From: Gonocerus acuteangulatus
Taxonomy: Eukaryota > Arthropoda > Insecta > Hemiptera > Coreidae
Reading direction: 5' to 3'
Length of the DNA: 64,000 bases
NCBI GenBank assembly: GCA_946811695.1
Contig: OX328126.1
Location: 10,371,746-10,435,745, forward strand
Below the pieces are notes generated by a model. The model was not told the DNA's origin, did no database searches, and saw only the letters and a list, made by a program, of their open reading frames with translations. Numbering within the stretch: position 1 is the first letter of the stretch; every line of letters starts with the position of its first letter. The position numbers and the translations under genes were made by a program. Positions 23,189-34,121 of this stretch are shown here, piece after piece.

Positions 23189-23505
23189 ATGATACAATAT
23201 GGAGGTTCTGTGCTCAAGGCCTTCCAACTTCATCCTCGATTAACGCCAGAAAGACGCTCAGATGACGTTGAGAGGTGCCTACACAAGCTCCCTTCTGCTC
23301 CGACCAGTGGCTGGAGTCGAAGAGAGATCGGTGAGCCACAGAAAATTGTCGCACTTGAACAAAGAGAAAGCCATTGCTAACACTTCACTTGGTCACTGCA
23401 GCAGATCTCTAGGCCAATGCCTTTTGAGTCGCCTCGGTGGAGAGAGTGGGTGGGTGGCACTTGATAGGGAGAGGACTTCAGGATTTTGATGAGCGGAAAG
23501 TTTAG
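23189..23505 (+). repeat. V repeat, plus orientation
   Basis: It shares GACGCTCAGATGACGTTGAG, CTCCGACCAGTGGCTGGAGT, GAAGAGAGATCGGTGAGCCA and AAGCCATTGCTAACACT with the 19.6-19.9 kb copy. It is open in one frame (23189-23380), with PERRSDDVERC and SGWSRREIGEP, but no family is recognised. It joins a LINE relic at about 23505. Confidence 0.75.
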
Positions 23506-23514
23506 GATGGAAAC

Positions 23515-23856
23515 GTTGGAATCTGGATAATACAACAAATCATTAACGAGTGGGATATTGAGGTCTTTATGGAGGTTGAGGTTGGAAACATAAAAAGGAG
23601 CATCGACTATTGTTCTTAGGACCTTGGATTGGAATGTTTGAATGCGTCTGATGTTCGATGTTTTCGCAGTTCCCCATAGTTCTGAACCGTATGTCCAAAT
23701 GGGTTGCAGTAGTGATTTGTAAATGATCAGTTTGTTTTTAGTACTTAAATGTGATTTGCGGTTTAACAGTCTATAGAGTTGTCCAAATCGTCTGTTATGT
23801 TCTTGTCTGTTAAGTTTTAAGTGATGTTTCCAGGTAAGTCGGGAGTCCAAGTTTCC
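23515..23856 (-). pseudogene. Jockey-like reverse transcriptase fragment
   Basis: Minus-strand translation begins LDSRLTWKHHLK and continues RLLNRKSHLSTKNKLIIYKS, then PIWTYGSELWGTAKTSNI, IQTFQSKVLRTIVDAPFYVSN, DLNIPLV. This is the thumb/connection region after the catalytic domain in Jockey-clade LINEs (D-x-R-L-T-W, K-x-x-I-Y-K-S-L-L-x-P-I-W-x-Y-G, L-W-G-x-A). The catalytic YADD part is absent. The C-terminal codons from about 23515 down run into repeat V and are not LINE sequence. Confidence 0.88.
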
Positions 23857-24155
23857 TATAAATAAGAATAATTGTGACATAGATCTAAAAGGATTTTTAT
23901 AACTTTCATGTACATTGTTGTGTAGAATTTATAACGCCTAAACGTTTGTAGGTTTTTTTTAAAGAGCGTATACATAGCGTCATTCCAACAGTGACAACTT
24001 CTGTATATGTAACTGCCTGAACTGTCTAAAAATTCCAGTGGAATTTACAGAGTCAGGTACAGGCGAGGACTTAAAACTCATAAACAAAGATTACTTTATA
24101 TGCCAGAAATAGGACCTGTCAAGTTTCATTTCTAATTATTAAAACCATATTTGGT

Positions 24156-24371
24156 GACCCTATGGCCGTGAGGGTTAAGGCGTGAGCACTTAACACTCCG
24201 TGCCAAAGGTAATGGGTTCGATTCCCAATAGGGGTAGTGGCTTTTCTTTAGAAAAAAGAAAAGGCAACAGCCCTATCCTGGCTAGAAAAGGGTGGTAACC
24301 TATAGATAACCCGTCCTGAAATTCGTAGTTAATAATAAATGGGCGTTAAAATTAAAATAAATAAATAAAAA
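24156..24371 (+). mobile_element. SINE-B copy 1 (tRNA-derived), full length
   Basis: A tRNA-like head (GGCCGTGAGGGTTAAGGCGT; box B GGTTCGATTCC at 24215-24225), then a body with GGCTTTTCTTTAGAAAAAAG, AAAAGGGTGGTAACCTATAG, CCCGTCC and ATTCGTAGTTAATAATAAAT, ending in a TAAA-rich tail. The extra-arm-like GAGCACTTAACACTCCGTGC suggests derivation from a class II tRNA (Leu or Ser type). Other copies lie at 35.6 and 38.8 kb (minus), with fragments at 37.5, 52.5 and 53.5 kb. Confidence 0.92.
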
Positions 24372-24607
24372 CATATAAATTGGGATGAGAATATATACCT
24401 TGTACAAATATATTACATATTTTGAGGCATTTCCATTTCCATTGGATTCTCGTGCGGGAGATGAATGAAAAGTTTTATTCTTATTCCGGGACACAAGTCC
24501 CATAGGAATAATTTTGAAATTACAAAATAATTGTGAATTTTACTTATAAACTTAAAAACTTATAAATGCTATCAGTATCAATATATAGTGTACAGCTTCA
24601 ATATAGA

Positions 24608-25000
24608 CTAGGGGTTGGGTAAAACTTGGAGGGATAGAAGGTGGTGGAAGAGTCGGGATTTAAAGGTTTCTAGGTTGGTAGAATGGCGGACAAACGAAGG
24701 CAAGGAATTCCATAGCGAGGTGGCACGGGTGACGAATGAGTTTTCGAATATTGCTGTTCGGTGGGAAGGAATATAAAGATCGGAAGGACGAGATCGGGTG
24801 TTACGGGAGTGAACTGAGGATTTAAATTTAAGAAGTTGAAAAATATAAGAAGGTCTACGGGATTGAATTACTTGGTAAAGGACTGAGCCGAGGAAGTACT
24901 GACGACGATAAAGAGGGAATAGCCAATTTAGCTCTTGGTAGAAATGTGATATGTAGGAGTCTCTGGGGATCCCGAGGATAAAACAAATGAAACAGTTCAT
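24608..25000 (-). pseudogene. CR1/Jockey-group RT C-terminal relic
   Basis: Translation includes MNCFICFILGIPRDSYISHF, YQELNWL, RRQYFLGSVLYQVI, then IFENSFVTRATSLWNSLPSF and NLETFKSRLFHHLL. This is the C-terminal tail shared by many CR1/L2/Jockey-like LINE proteins (F-x-x-R-A-x-x-L-W-N-S-L-P ... F-K-x-x-L-x-x-x-L). The upstream RT core is not found, and an unrelated frame lies at 25000-25091. The element is a dead fragment. Confidence 0.82.
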
Positions 25001-25309
25001 GAGGCGTTTGAGTTTTGCCTCGAGATCGCCAGAGGTTCGATTCCCACGGAAGGAATTTTCTCATCTCACGGCCAGGAGAAAAGTCAAACAATCATAATTT
25101 CTATCATTTGATTTAATTTAGGGTCTGGTACTTCTAAAGTACTTACATTGTAGCAATCTTGCACGTTGACCTGATGGCTGAGAGTATAAATAAGACTATG
25201 GATGGAAGAATAGTAAGAAATGCGATCCACCCTTTACCCTACTGCAGGATAAGAAAAGATGAGTGAGTCTCAGTGGGAAAGTGCAAAGTGACACCAAGCT
25301 AGTGAAGGG

Positions 25310-26025
25310 CGATATTCGAAAATGGGGTCTTTTTGCCAAGAACCATCCAGTTACTTTTGAAGTAGCAGTAGTGATTTCTAACAGTTACTCGTACTCGCTG
25401 ACAAGCTTACTTGACTCGTTATCTACGGTTATAATTTATATTAGATAATGGCAAGCAATATTTATTAATAAAGAGGTTAATATGATCAAACTCAATTCTC
25501 TCAACTACGAAAAAAGTTATTAAGCATCAAAGTTAATTTTTTTGCAGGTTATGAATGATAACATAAACAATAATATTTGAAAACACACATATATTATTCC
25601 TTTTCTCTCTCTCTCTTTTTGGATATTTTACATTTATTTAGCATTATGGACATACGTGCTATGGGTTTCCGCTCGCTCAAGAAGGTATCAAAACTCTAAT
25701 CAATCCAACTCGCTAAAATTAATAGAATACTATTAATTTTTGCGAGTAAGAAACCAATCGCTTTTTCTTTGTCAGGAACATCCCGAACTAATAGTAAAGA
25801 CCCATTTTTCTCATTAACATAAACAGAGCTTTTTCGCAAAAAACGCTAATTCACTGTTGATGGTTACTTTACTCCCAGCAAAAACCTATACAATTGCCCA
25901 TCGGAACCCTCCAATAGGAAGGCAAAGGAGTTATGGGCATGCGCTGAATCACTGATAAAATCACTGCTGCTACTTCAAATGTAACTGGATGTGGTCTTCG
26001 CAAAAAGACCCCGAATATGAATCGA
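25310..26025. mobile_element. Foldback element, about 715 bp
   Basis: Arms 25314-25378 and 25960-26019 are imperfect reverse complements (CGAAAATGGGGTCTTTTTGC ... CCAGTTAC, AGTAGCAGTAGTGATTT). A smaller palindrome, CTCGCTAAAATTAATAG / CTATTAATTTTTGCGAG, lies at 25708-25747. No coding signal. Confidence 0.72.
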
Positions 26026-26199
26026 TCGATCCACGAAAAAAGATCGGCGAATTCAAATCGATTCGAAAGATCGATGTTCTAGGCTCAGAAGATGGATCTT
26101 AGATATGGATTGATTTAATGATTACTTACTATTGACTAGGAAAATCGTATTTTATTTTTCGAATCTATTCTAGTACGAATTGACCTAAATAAGTCGATT

Positions 26200-26270
<71 letters not shown>

Positions 26271-26525
26271 AAGTGTGTGTTTATGTGGGTGTAAATGTGT
26301 TTTAGAATGGGCCATTAACTGGACATGCGTGTTTAAACTTCACATAAGCAGTTTAATAAACATCCACAAGCATTCAGTACTGTACTGTAGTCATCCCGAA
26401 TTCCTGTTAGTATTTATCCCCTAGTGGCAACCCCCTTCCAGCAGGAAAGGGCAGAAGTTGGACCATTGCTGTATAGTAATGGGAGGACTATAACAATACT
26501 TCTTCCTTTCCTAGAATATATAGTG
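26026..26525. repeat. Spacer with (TA)n(GT)n
   Basis: (TA)n at about 26203-26260 grading into (GT)n to about 26285. The remainder is unrecognised. Confidence 0.85.
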
Positions 26526-28294
26526 GGATATTTAACAGGGATAGTGCTCGGGAAAATATCACTATCTTTATTATCTACATGTATAACTGTCTCCTCAAAA
26601 TATCGAAATATATTTCACAGGGATAGTCCTCAGGAAAATATCACTATCTTTATTACATACATCAATAACTGTCTCCTCAAAATATATTTCACAGGGATAG
26701 TGCTCTGGAAAATATCACTATCTTTATTATATACATCTATAACTGTCTCCTCAAAATATCAAAATATATTTCACAGGGATAGTGCTGAGGAAAATATCAG
26801 TATCTTTATTATATATGTACATCTATAACTGTCTCCTGAAAATATCAAAATATATTTCACAGGGATAGTGCTCAGGAAAATATCACTATCTATATTATAT
26901 ACATCTATAACTGTCTCCTCAAAATATCAAAATATATTTCACAGGGATAGTGCCCAGGAAAATATCACTATCTTTATTATATACATCAATAACTGTCTCC
27001 TCAAAATATATTTCACAGGGATAGTGCTCAGGAAAATATCACTATCTTTATTACATACATCAATAACTGTCTCCTCAAAATATATTTCACAGGGATAGTG
27101 CTCAGGAAAATATCAAAATCTTTATTATATACATCAATAACTGTCTCCTCAAAATATCAAAATATATTTCACAGGGATAGTGCTCAGGAAAATATCACTA
27201 TCTTTATTATATAAATCAATAACTGTCTCCTCAAAATATATTTCACAGGGATAGTGCTCAGGAAAATATCACTATCTTTATTACATACATCTATAACTGT
27301 CTCCTCAAAATATCAAAATATATTTCACAGGGATAGTGCTCTGGAAAATATCACTATCTTTATTATATACATCTATAACTGTCTCCTCAAAATATCAAAA
27401 TATATTTCACAGGGATAGTCCTCAGGAAAATATCACTATCTTTATTACATACATCAATAACTGTCTCCTCAAAATATATTTCACAGGGATAGTGCTCTGG
27501 AAAATATCACTATCTTTATTATATACATCTATAACTGTCTCCTCAAAATATCAAAATATATTTCACAGGGATAGTGCTGAGGAAAATATCAGTATCTTTA
27601 TTATATATGTACATCTATAACTGTCTCCTGAAAATATCAAAATATATTTCACAGGGATAGTGCTCAGGAAAATATCACTATCTATATTATATACATCTAT
27701 AACTGTCTCCTCAAAATATCAAAATATATTTCACAGGGATAGTGCTCAGGAAAATATAACGATCTTTATTATTAACATCTCTAACTGTCTCCTCAAATTA
27801 TACAAATATATTTCACAGGGATAGTGCTCAGGAAAATATAACGATCTTTATTATTAACATCTCTAACTGTCTCCTCAAAATATACAAATATATTTCACAG
27901 GGATAGTGCTCAGGAAAATATAACGATCTTTATTATTAACATCTATAACTGTCTCCTCAAAATATACAAATATATTTCACAGTGATAGTGCTCAGGAAAA
28001 TATAACGATCTTTATTATTAACATCTGTAACTGTCTCCTCAAAATATACAAATATATTTCACAGTGATAGTGCTCAGGAAAATATAACGATCTTTATTAT
28101 TAACATCTATAACTGTCTCCTCAAAATATACAAATATATTTCACAGGGATAGTGCTCAGGAAAATATCACGATCTTTATTATATACATCAATAACTGTCT
28201 CCTCAAAATATATTTCACAGGGATAGTGCTCAGGAAAATATCACTATCTTTATTACATACATCAATAACTGTCTCCTCAAAATATCAAAATATA
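26526..28294. repeat. 74/82-bp tandem array, about 22 copies
   Basis: The unit runs TTTCACAGGGATAGTGCTCA, GGAAAATATCACTATCTTTA, then TAACTGTCTCCTCAAAATAT. Spacing of ACAGGGATAG is 74 or 82 bp depending on an optional 8-bp ATCAAAAT block. The stretches near 26540-26860 and 27330-27660 are nearly identical multi-unit segments. Units from about 27740 to 28140 form a subtype with AATATAACGATC and TATTATTAACATC. Frames across the array come from the repeat. Confidence 0.95.
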
Positions 28295-28514
28295 TTTTCT
28301 TATTATAGGATTATAACCCTTTCTTCTCAATAGTATGTTTTTAAAATTGCAAAACGTCATTTTTATTAAATAATTTTGACTATGCGGTTAAATATCGCTG
28401 TGTAGTCGTATATGAAAGCGATTGTCTCAGGCAATAATTTGGTTAGTATTACCACTATAAATTGCATTTGATCCTCACCTCAGCCATCTTTATTTATTAG
28501 ATAATTACACTTTT

Positions 28515-28553
28515 TCACTTGACGTTTCGGCCTCAGGGCCATCCTCATAAGAC
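28515..28553 (-). ncRNA. Hammerhead-like motif C, one core change
   Basis: Minus strand: ATGAGGA (28548-28542), extra T, stem II GGCC/GGCC with loop CTGA (28540-28529), GAAA (28528-28525), CGTC (28524-28521). Stem I is CTT/AAG across the open end. The first core base is A instead of C, which should abolish or greatly lower activity. All other core positions fit. Confidence 0.55.
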
Positions 28554-28767
28554 TAGAGAAAAACACATTACATGCATTAAATTACATTAAAAATACCCCC
28601 ATTTTCATTCTATGTAAAATTTCTTAAAATTTTCTTTAAAACTAATATTACCTTCATTCGTATGTTCACATATTATTAACCCTATTGCAACAAGGGCTTA
28701 TCATCAATCGTAATAATGAAGCTGCTAACCTTTAAATTTTAGTTAGTTACTATGGTTAATATATTTA

Positions 28768-28940
28768 TTTTTTTTAAGGGGCATCGATATCTAGGTCATT
28801 AGCGCCGACATCCAGGGTGCAGCGAGGAATTTTCCCAACGAGCTGTGATATGAGAAAACTCCTGCTGTTGGTGGGAATCGAACCCACCATCTCCCGCTTA
28901 TGAATCTAAGGCACTAGCCACTAGACCACGGGGAGACCCC
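28768..28940 (-). mobile_element. SINE-C copy 1 (tRNA-derived)
   Basis: The minus strand begins with a tRNA-like head (GTGGTCTAGTGGCTAGTGCC as box A region; box B GGTTCGATTCC at 28884-28874). A short body follows, ending GGCGCTAATGACCTAGATAT, CGATGCCCC and a poly(A)-like run. It is only about 170 bp. Confidence 0.85.
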
Positions 28941-28984
28941 TTGCTTCATAATCTTTACTTTTCTGTACGGCTATTTAATAGGAA

Positions 28985-29586
28985 AAAACACGCCATTTTA
29001 CGAGATGCCAAGAAATCCATATATTTAACTGTTGTTATATATTTTACGAGATGCCAAGAAATCCATATCTTTAACTGTTGTTATATATTTTACGAGATGC
29101 CAAGAAATCCATATCTTTAACTGTTGTTATATATTTTACGAGATGCCAAGAAATCCATATCTTTTACTGTTGTTATATATTTTACGCGATGCCAAGAAAT
29201 CCATATCTTTAACTGTTGTTATATATTTTACGAGATGCCAAGAAATCCATATCTTTAACTGTTGTTATATATTTTACGAGATGCCAAGAAATCCATATCT
29301 TTTACTGTTGTTATATATTTTACGCGATGCCAAGAAATCCATATCTTTAACTGTTGTTATATATTTTACGAGATGCCAAGAAATCCATATCTTTAGCTGT
29401 TGTTATATATTTTACGAGATGCCAAGAAATCCATATCTTTAACTGTTGTTATATATTTTACGAGATGCCAAGAAATCCATATCTTTAACTGTTGTTATAT
29501 ATTTTACGAGATGCCAAGAAATCCATATCTTTAACTGTTGTTATATATTTTACGAGATGCCAAGAAATCCATATCTTTAACTGTTG
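28985..29586. repeat. 46-bp tandem array, about 13 copies
   Basis: ACGAGATGCCAAGAAATCCA recurs every 46 bp from 29000. Variants ACGCG and CTTTTACTG occur in a repeating three-unit order (units at 29093-29230 repeated at 29231-29368). The plus-strand 136-residue frame is the array read through. Confidence 0.96.
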
Positions 29587-29629
29587 GAAACGAGGCTGTG
29601 AGTCTGTGACTTCTTTACACAGTTTGACA

Positions 29630-30090
29630 TAATCATAATCACAATTACGATTACAATTATAATCACAGGCTACAAGATGTTATTGGGATTACGATTATAA
29701 TCACAGGCTACAAGATGTTATTGGGATTACGATTATAATCACAGGCTACAAGATGTTATTGGGATTACGATTATAATCACTGGCTACAAGATGCTATTGG
29801 GATTACGATTATAATCACAGGCTACAAGATGTTATTGGGATTACGATTATAATCATAGGCTACAAGGTGTAATTGAGATTACGATTATAATCACAGGCTA
29901 CAAGATGTTATTGGTATTATGATTATAATCACAGACACTGGAGATAAGATCACGATTATGATTATAATCACACTCGTAATTATAACATTTTCCTGAAATT
30001 ACGACTCTAATCACAGCTGTTTCTAAGATTATGCCTCTAATTACAACTAAAACCTTTCTGTAATTAAAACTGTAATCACAATTTTCTGTG
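29630..30090. repeat. 38-bp tandem array with diverged flank
   Basis: TAATCACAGGCTACAAGATG recurs every 38 bp (29663, 29701, 29739 and on), about seven copies to 29935. Shorter, diverged ATTACGATTATAATCACA-type units follow to about 30090. Strand-symmetric ATTATAATC blocks make it locally self-complementary. Confidence 0.93.
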
Positions 30091-30105
30091 ATTACAGTTT
30101 TACCC

Positions 30106-30165
30106 GCCAGGGATGTCGGCGCTAATGGCCCAGAACTCTATGCGCCGTAAAAAAAAAATAAAAAA
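30106..30165 (+). mobile_element. SINE-C 3' end fragment
   Basis: GGATGTCGGCGCTAATGGCC, then ATGCGCCGT and an A-rich tail. It is 5' truncated and lies within the diverged flank of the 38-bp array. Confidence 0.75.
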
Positions 30166-31185
30166 ATTGTAATTAGGATTACGATTGTGCCCAACTCTGC
30201 TCATTTACAAAATCATAATGTCACGATTCATAAAGTACTTTACATCCCTCAGCGCAAATCCCATTGTTACAAACGTACTTGTGGATACAATGTGCAGAAT
30301 ATTGCAAATAAAAACTCAGAAAAATACATAATTATTGTTGATTTTATTTTATTTGCTTCCTTGCAACTAATGTTCATTTTTAATGACGTTTTACCTCTAT
30401 AGTCCCTCAGGTGAAAAGCAAAGGCTAACATATTCATTTTTTATCGATTTAATTATCAAAAACATTTTTCCTGTTTGGAGCCTCCCCGAGGAGGGAACTT
30501 GGGTCATATTCTGATTCAAAAAGTCAATTTACATTAGAATCAGGTGGTATGATGTCGGGGTAGATTTTCATGCATATATGAATACGAATTAGACCTGCGA
30601 ACATGAGGACATCAAAATACCAAAGGCTGGCCAGATAAAAAGAGCGCAAGAGGGAAAGAAGTGATGCTGACAAGGATTTGTATTGGTCACAGAATTCTAA
30701 CCCATTCATACGATGGAAAAATAACAAAGGTCGAACTGTCCGTGTAGACTAAGAGCTTACAACTTTGAGAAAGAATTTTAGCCATACTTGGCTATTTTCT
30801 TTTAATAAGTAGGAATTTCAGTGTTCGAGGCAGCGGACAAAAAGGATTCTCTTATCTTGTTTGGTCAACAAGGGAAATATTATTGTACGCTATTGTTGAA
30901 CTTTGTTGATCTACCAAATAGAATTATTTAGAAACATATTTAAAAAAAAAAATCTATGTATGTATGTGGGTGTGTATATGTGTATGAACGTGGGTGTATG
31001 TGCATATACGTGTGCTAGATTAGTTTTAGAATTGGTATTACTATAAATTTTGTTATTTAGTATAGTTTTAGTATTAACATTGCATCCAGTAAAGTATTAG
31101 TTTTAGTACAAATAGTTGTAATAGTTATGTTAAGTTTGTATTAGTTACTTAGTTTGTATTCGTTAGTGATTGTGTAAAAGAAAAA

Positions 31186-31216
<31 letters not shown>

Positions 31217-31874
31217 GAAAAAAAAAAAAATATATATATATATGACATTACTCAGAAAAATAGATATATAAATATAAAAAAGATATACATATATATATAA
31301 AAAAAAAATTATATACAAGTCTCTTAACTGTATTAATAGTGCTATACTGTATGTTAGTATTAGTTTTAGTGCAAATAGTTCTATTAGTATCTAAGTAACA
31401 AGTTAGTCGTAAGCAATGACATAGATTAAAAAAAAAAAAAAAAAGAGTAGAGGTCATAAAAATTACAGTTGATTGTCATGCACTGTCCTAAACACAAAAT
31501 TACAATCCCTCTCACGACATATACACGACTCTCTAGCACTACACTTCAGGGCGGTGAGGACCTAGATGTTTTCTGCCCTTAAACACCCAATCCATCCATC
31601 CATTAAAAAAAAAAAAAAATGCGGATTATAACCTGGGAACGCGCTATGTATCCACGAAGCAAAAACATTCAGAATTCAACTCATCCGACGAGCAACAATT
31701 AAGAACTAATGTTTCAGGGGCACTAAAAAAGCCGCTAGAAGAGGCGAAAGCTACCGCACTCTATCCTATCATAGCGGATTTCACTGAGTTGTTGAACCTT
31801 TGTATCTACTGGATACCAATCTTTGTCATCGTAATATAGTGTCTTAGTAATTTAAGGTGTCTTACACTTACTGT
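30166..31874. other. Unrecognised, low-complexity stretches
   Basis: Poly(A)-rich tracts lie at 31160-31230, 31427-31444 and 31605-31619, with a TG-rich patch near 30957-31010. No gene-like frame longer than 70 codons with a recognisable domain. Confidence 0.45.
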
Positions 31875-32218
31875 GGCGGCGAGGTTAGCTCAGTGGTAGA
31901 GCACTGAACTAATAAGTTGGAGGACGTGAGTTCAAATCCCGAGCAAGCACTAAAGATTTTTTCTTCTAGTGTCTTCGTTCATGGGTTAAATTCGGCCTCA
32001 CTGACCGTCCCTACGCCGACCCAGCCTTTAATTAATTTATTAATGGGTACCTTGGTGCTAATGACCCTAGCAGTCGAAGCGACAAAGGGGAAAATCAGGC
32101 GGCCGGAGCATAGTACTGACTAGACTATCTCCCTAGTGTGCCGTATGGTCATGAATCAGATACCTCTATAGTATCTGCCCCTCAGGGCCCTCGTGGCCTG
32201 TTACGGGACTGATTTTTT
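31875..32218 (+). mobile_element. SINE-A copy 3, full length
   Basis: Box A TTAGCTCAGTGG at 31885-31896 and box B GAGTTCAAATCC near 31928. The body carries TTTTCTTCTAGTG, GGGTACCTTGGTGCTAATGA, GCGGCCGGAGCATAGTACTG and GTGTGCCGTATGGTCATGA, ending GGGACTGATTTTTT. Confidence 0.95.
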
Positions 32219-32228
32219 ATTTTTATTT

Positions 32229-32795
32229 TAGTAGCTGACTAAAACGCCGCAGCATCCCGGAGTGGTATTTAGATTTCGGACTTCCTTGGGAATCTGGTAT
32301 AACCAGACCTCGAGATCCATTAGTACTTGCTGATTATTAATTTCCCAGGCCCCTCAGCCTCCCCCCCCTTATATACGCCCATGCTTAGTAGCTGACTAAA
32401 ACGCCGCAGCATCCCGGAGTGGTATTTAGATTTCGGACTTCCTTGGGAATCTGGTTTGGGGGCGAGGTTAGCTCAGTGGTAGAGCACTGGACTAATAAGT
32501 TGGAGGCCTGAGTTCAAATCCCGAGCAAGCACTAAAGATTTTTTCTTCTAGTGTCTTCGTTCACCGGTTGAATTCGGCCTCCCTGACCGTCCCTAGGCCA
32601 ACCCAGCCTTTAATTAATTTAATAATGGGTACCTTGGTTGGTGCTAATGACTCTAGCAGTCGAAGCAGCCAAGGGGAAAATCAGGCGGCCGGAGCATAGA
32701 ACTGACCACACTATCTCCCTAGTGTGCCGTATGGTCATGAATCAGATACCTCTATAGTATCTGCCCCTCAGGGCCCTCGTGGCCTGTTACGGGAC

Positions 32796-32842
<47 letters not shown>

Positions 32843-32940
32843 GGAATCTGGTTTAACCAGACCTCGAGATCCATTAGTACTTGCTGAATACTAATTCCCC
32901 AGGTCCCTCAGCCTCCCCCCCCCTTATATACGCCCATGCT
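32229..32940. repeat. 157-bp tandem duplication, second unit interrupted by SINE-A
   Basis: TAGTAGCTGACTAAAACGCC begins at 32229 and 32386, and both units continue through CTTCCTTGGGAATCTGGT, CAGACCTCGAGATCC and CCTCAGCC with a C-run. The second unit is split by SINE-A copy 4. A third partial start lies at 32941-32955. Confidence 0.95.
32458..32840 (+). mobile_element. SINE-A copy 4 with 14-bp target duplication
   Basis: A full-length element with a T-run of about 42 bases at its end (32799-32840). Target-site duplication TGGGAATCTGGTTT lies at 32444-32457 and 32841-32854. The unoccupied version of the site is in the neighbouring 157-bp unit near 32288-32302. The perfect target duplication suggests a fairly recent insertion. 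Confidence 0.96.
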
Positions 32941-32959
32941 TAGTAGCTGACTAAACTTA

Positions 32960-33060
32960 CTATAATAATTAAGGGGTAATACTACCTTGTAACATGTACA
33001 TGTACATGTAACTTGTTCTTCCTTAACTTATCAAAAATGATATCCAAGAGTGCTTATGTG
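32960..33060 (+). repeat. Z repeat (copy also at 62.95 kb)
   Basis: TTAAGGGGTAATAC, TTGTA, then ATCAAAAATGATATCCAAGA and GTG match 62953-63050 in order. The copy here has a (ACATGT)n stretch in place of a T-run. Function unknown. Confidence 0.65.
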
Positions 33061-34121
33061 AAGAAAACTTTCTTTAAATGGGCAAAAAATACGATTTTCT
33101 CCGTGAAGTCCTGATGCCGAGTAAACACGATGCTGATTTGAAGATAATTTTTTGAGGGTTCCTCCTTCATTACAGTACAAAATTAAAACCCTTTTTCTTT
33201 CATTACAAGAAAGTATAAGTAAAAAAACGCGACTATTGGTGTACTGTACGTTCTTTAGTATTTTTATTTTTTTTGTAATTAATAAATTTTTTGTTTAAAG
33301 TTAATATTTTATACATAATGTATTCTTATTTACACAAAATTTACTTTTTGAGTACTATTTTCTTTTCATTCACGCGACCTTCTTTGTATTTTTTTTTTTT
33401 TTTTTTATTTATGCACGTATTTTTTCACCATGTTATTGCAAAAATAATTTCTTTAGCAAGGATTTGTAGTATGCAGTCAGAGTTAAAATAAATAACACCA
33501 AAAAGAAAAGTAAGACCAAAATAATCATATCATCCAAGCGACCACTCGAGTTGCAAAACAAGATGCGAATGCTTGAAGATTAAGTTTGGACGAGTACGTA
33601 ATAACATTTATATTTTAAACCATACTGGCGGATTACTGAAATTATTATTTTTGTAAACATTAAACCTAAAACAAGAATACAAAGGATTGTATAGTTGAGA
33701 CTTGGTTTGAAGCAGCTATTCCTGTGAAGGATCAAGATGGCGTTGTCGTAAATCTTCCCTTTCAATGAAGGTAACAAAGAGACAAAGAAGGATATTGTCC
33801 TGCCGATAAGGTCCTTAGTCCTTCAAACTATCCTTTCTTCCAGTATCGCTCCTTCAAGCTGCTCTTTATAGTCTTTCATAGCCCTATTTAATCTTGTGAG
33901 ATAAATCTGTTTCTTTTCTGTTTTTATTCTTTATTTTATTAAAACTTAGATTTTTTTTTTGTTATCATGGATATCTCCTATAGTGGACCTCCAAATTTTG
34001 TTGCACACTAAAATTAAACTGAATTGACGTCACCGGAAATTATGTTTAGTACCTACATGATAAAAATGAAATAGACAATGTAAATTTAATAGGTATACTT
34101 TAATAAATATAAAACACTAGC
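33061..34121. other. No recognised feature
   Basis: AT-rich with no recognisable frames or repeats beyond homopolymer tracts. Confidence 0.4.

Noticed and set aside
26424..27620. Repetitive protein frames in the 26-27 kb array
   Set aside because: Read-through of the 74/82-bp tandem repeat; unit lengths are not multiples of three and no domain is present.
28874..28940. tRNA gene (minus strand)
   Set aside because: It has a tRNA-like head with CTAGTGGCTAGTGCC and box B, but it continues into the SINE-C body and recurs at 47.6 kb.
29032..29442. 136-residue repetitive protein
   Set aside because: Produced by the 46-bp array, which cycles through three frames without stops. No start context or non-repeat coding flank.
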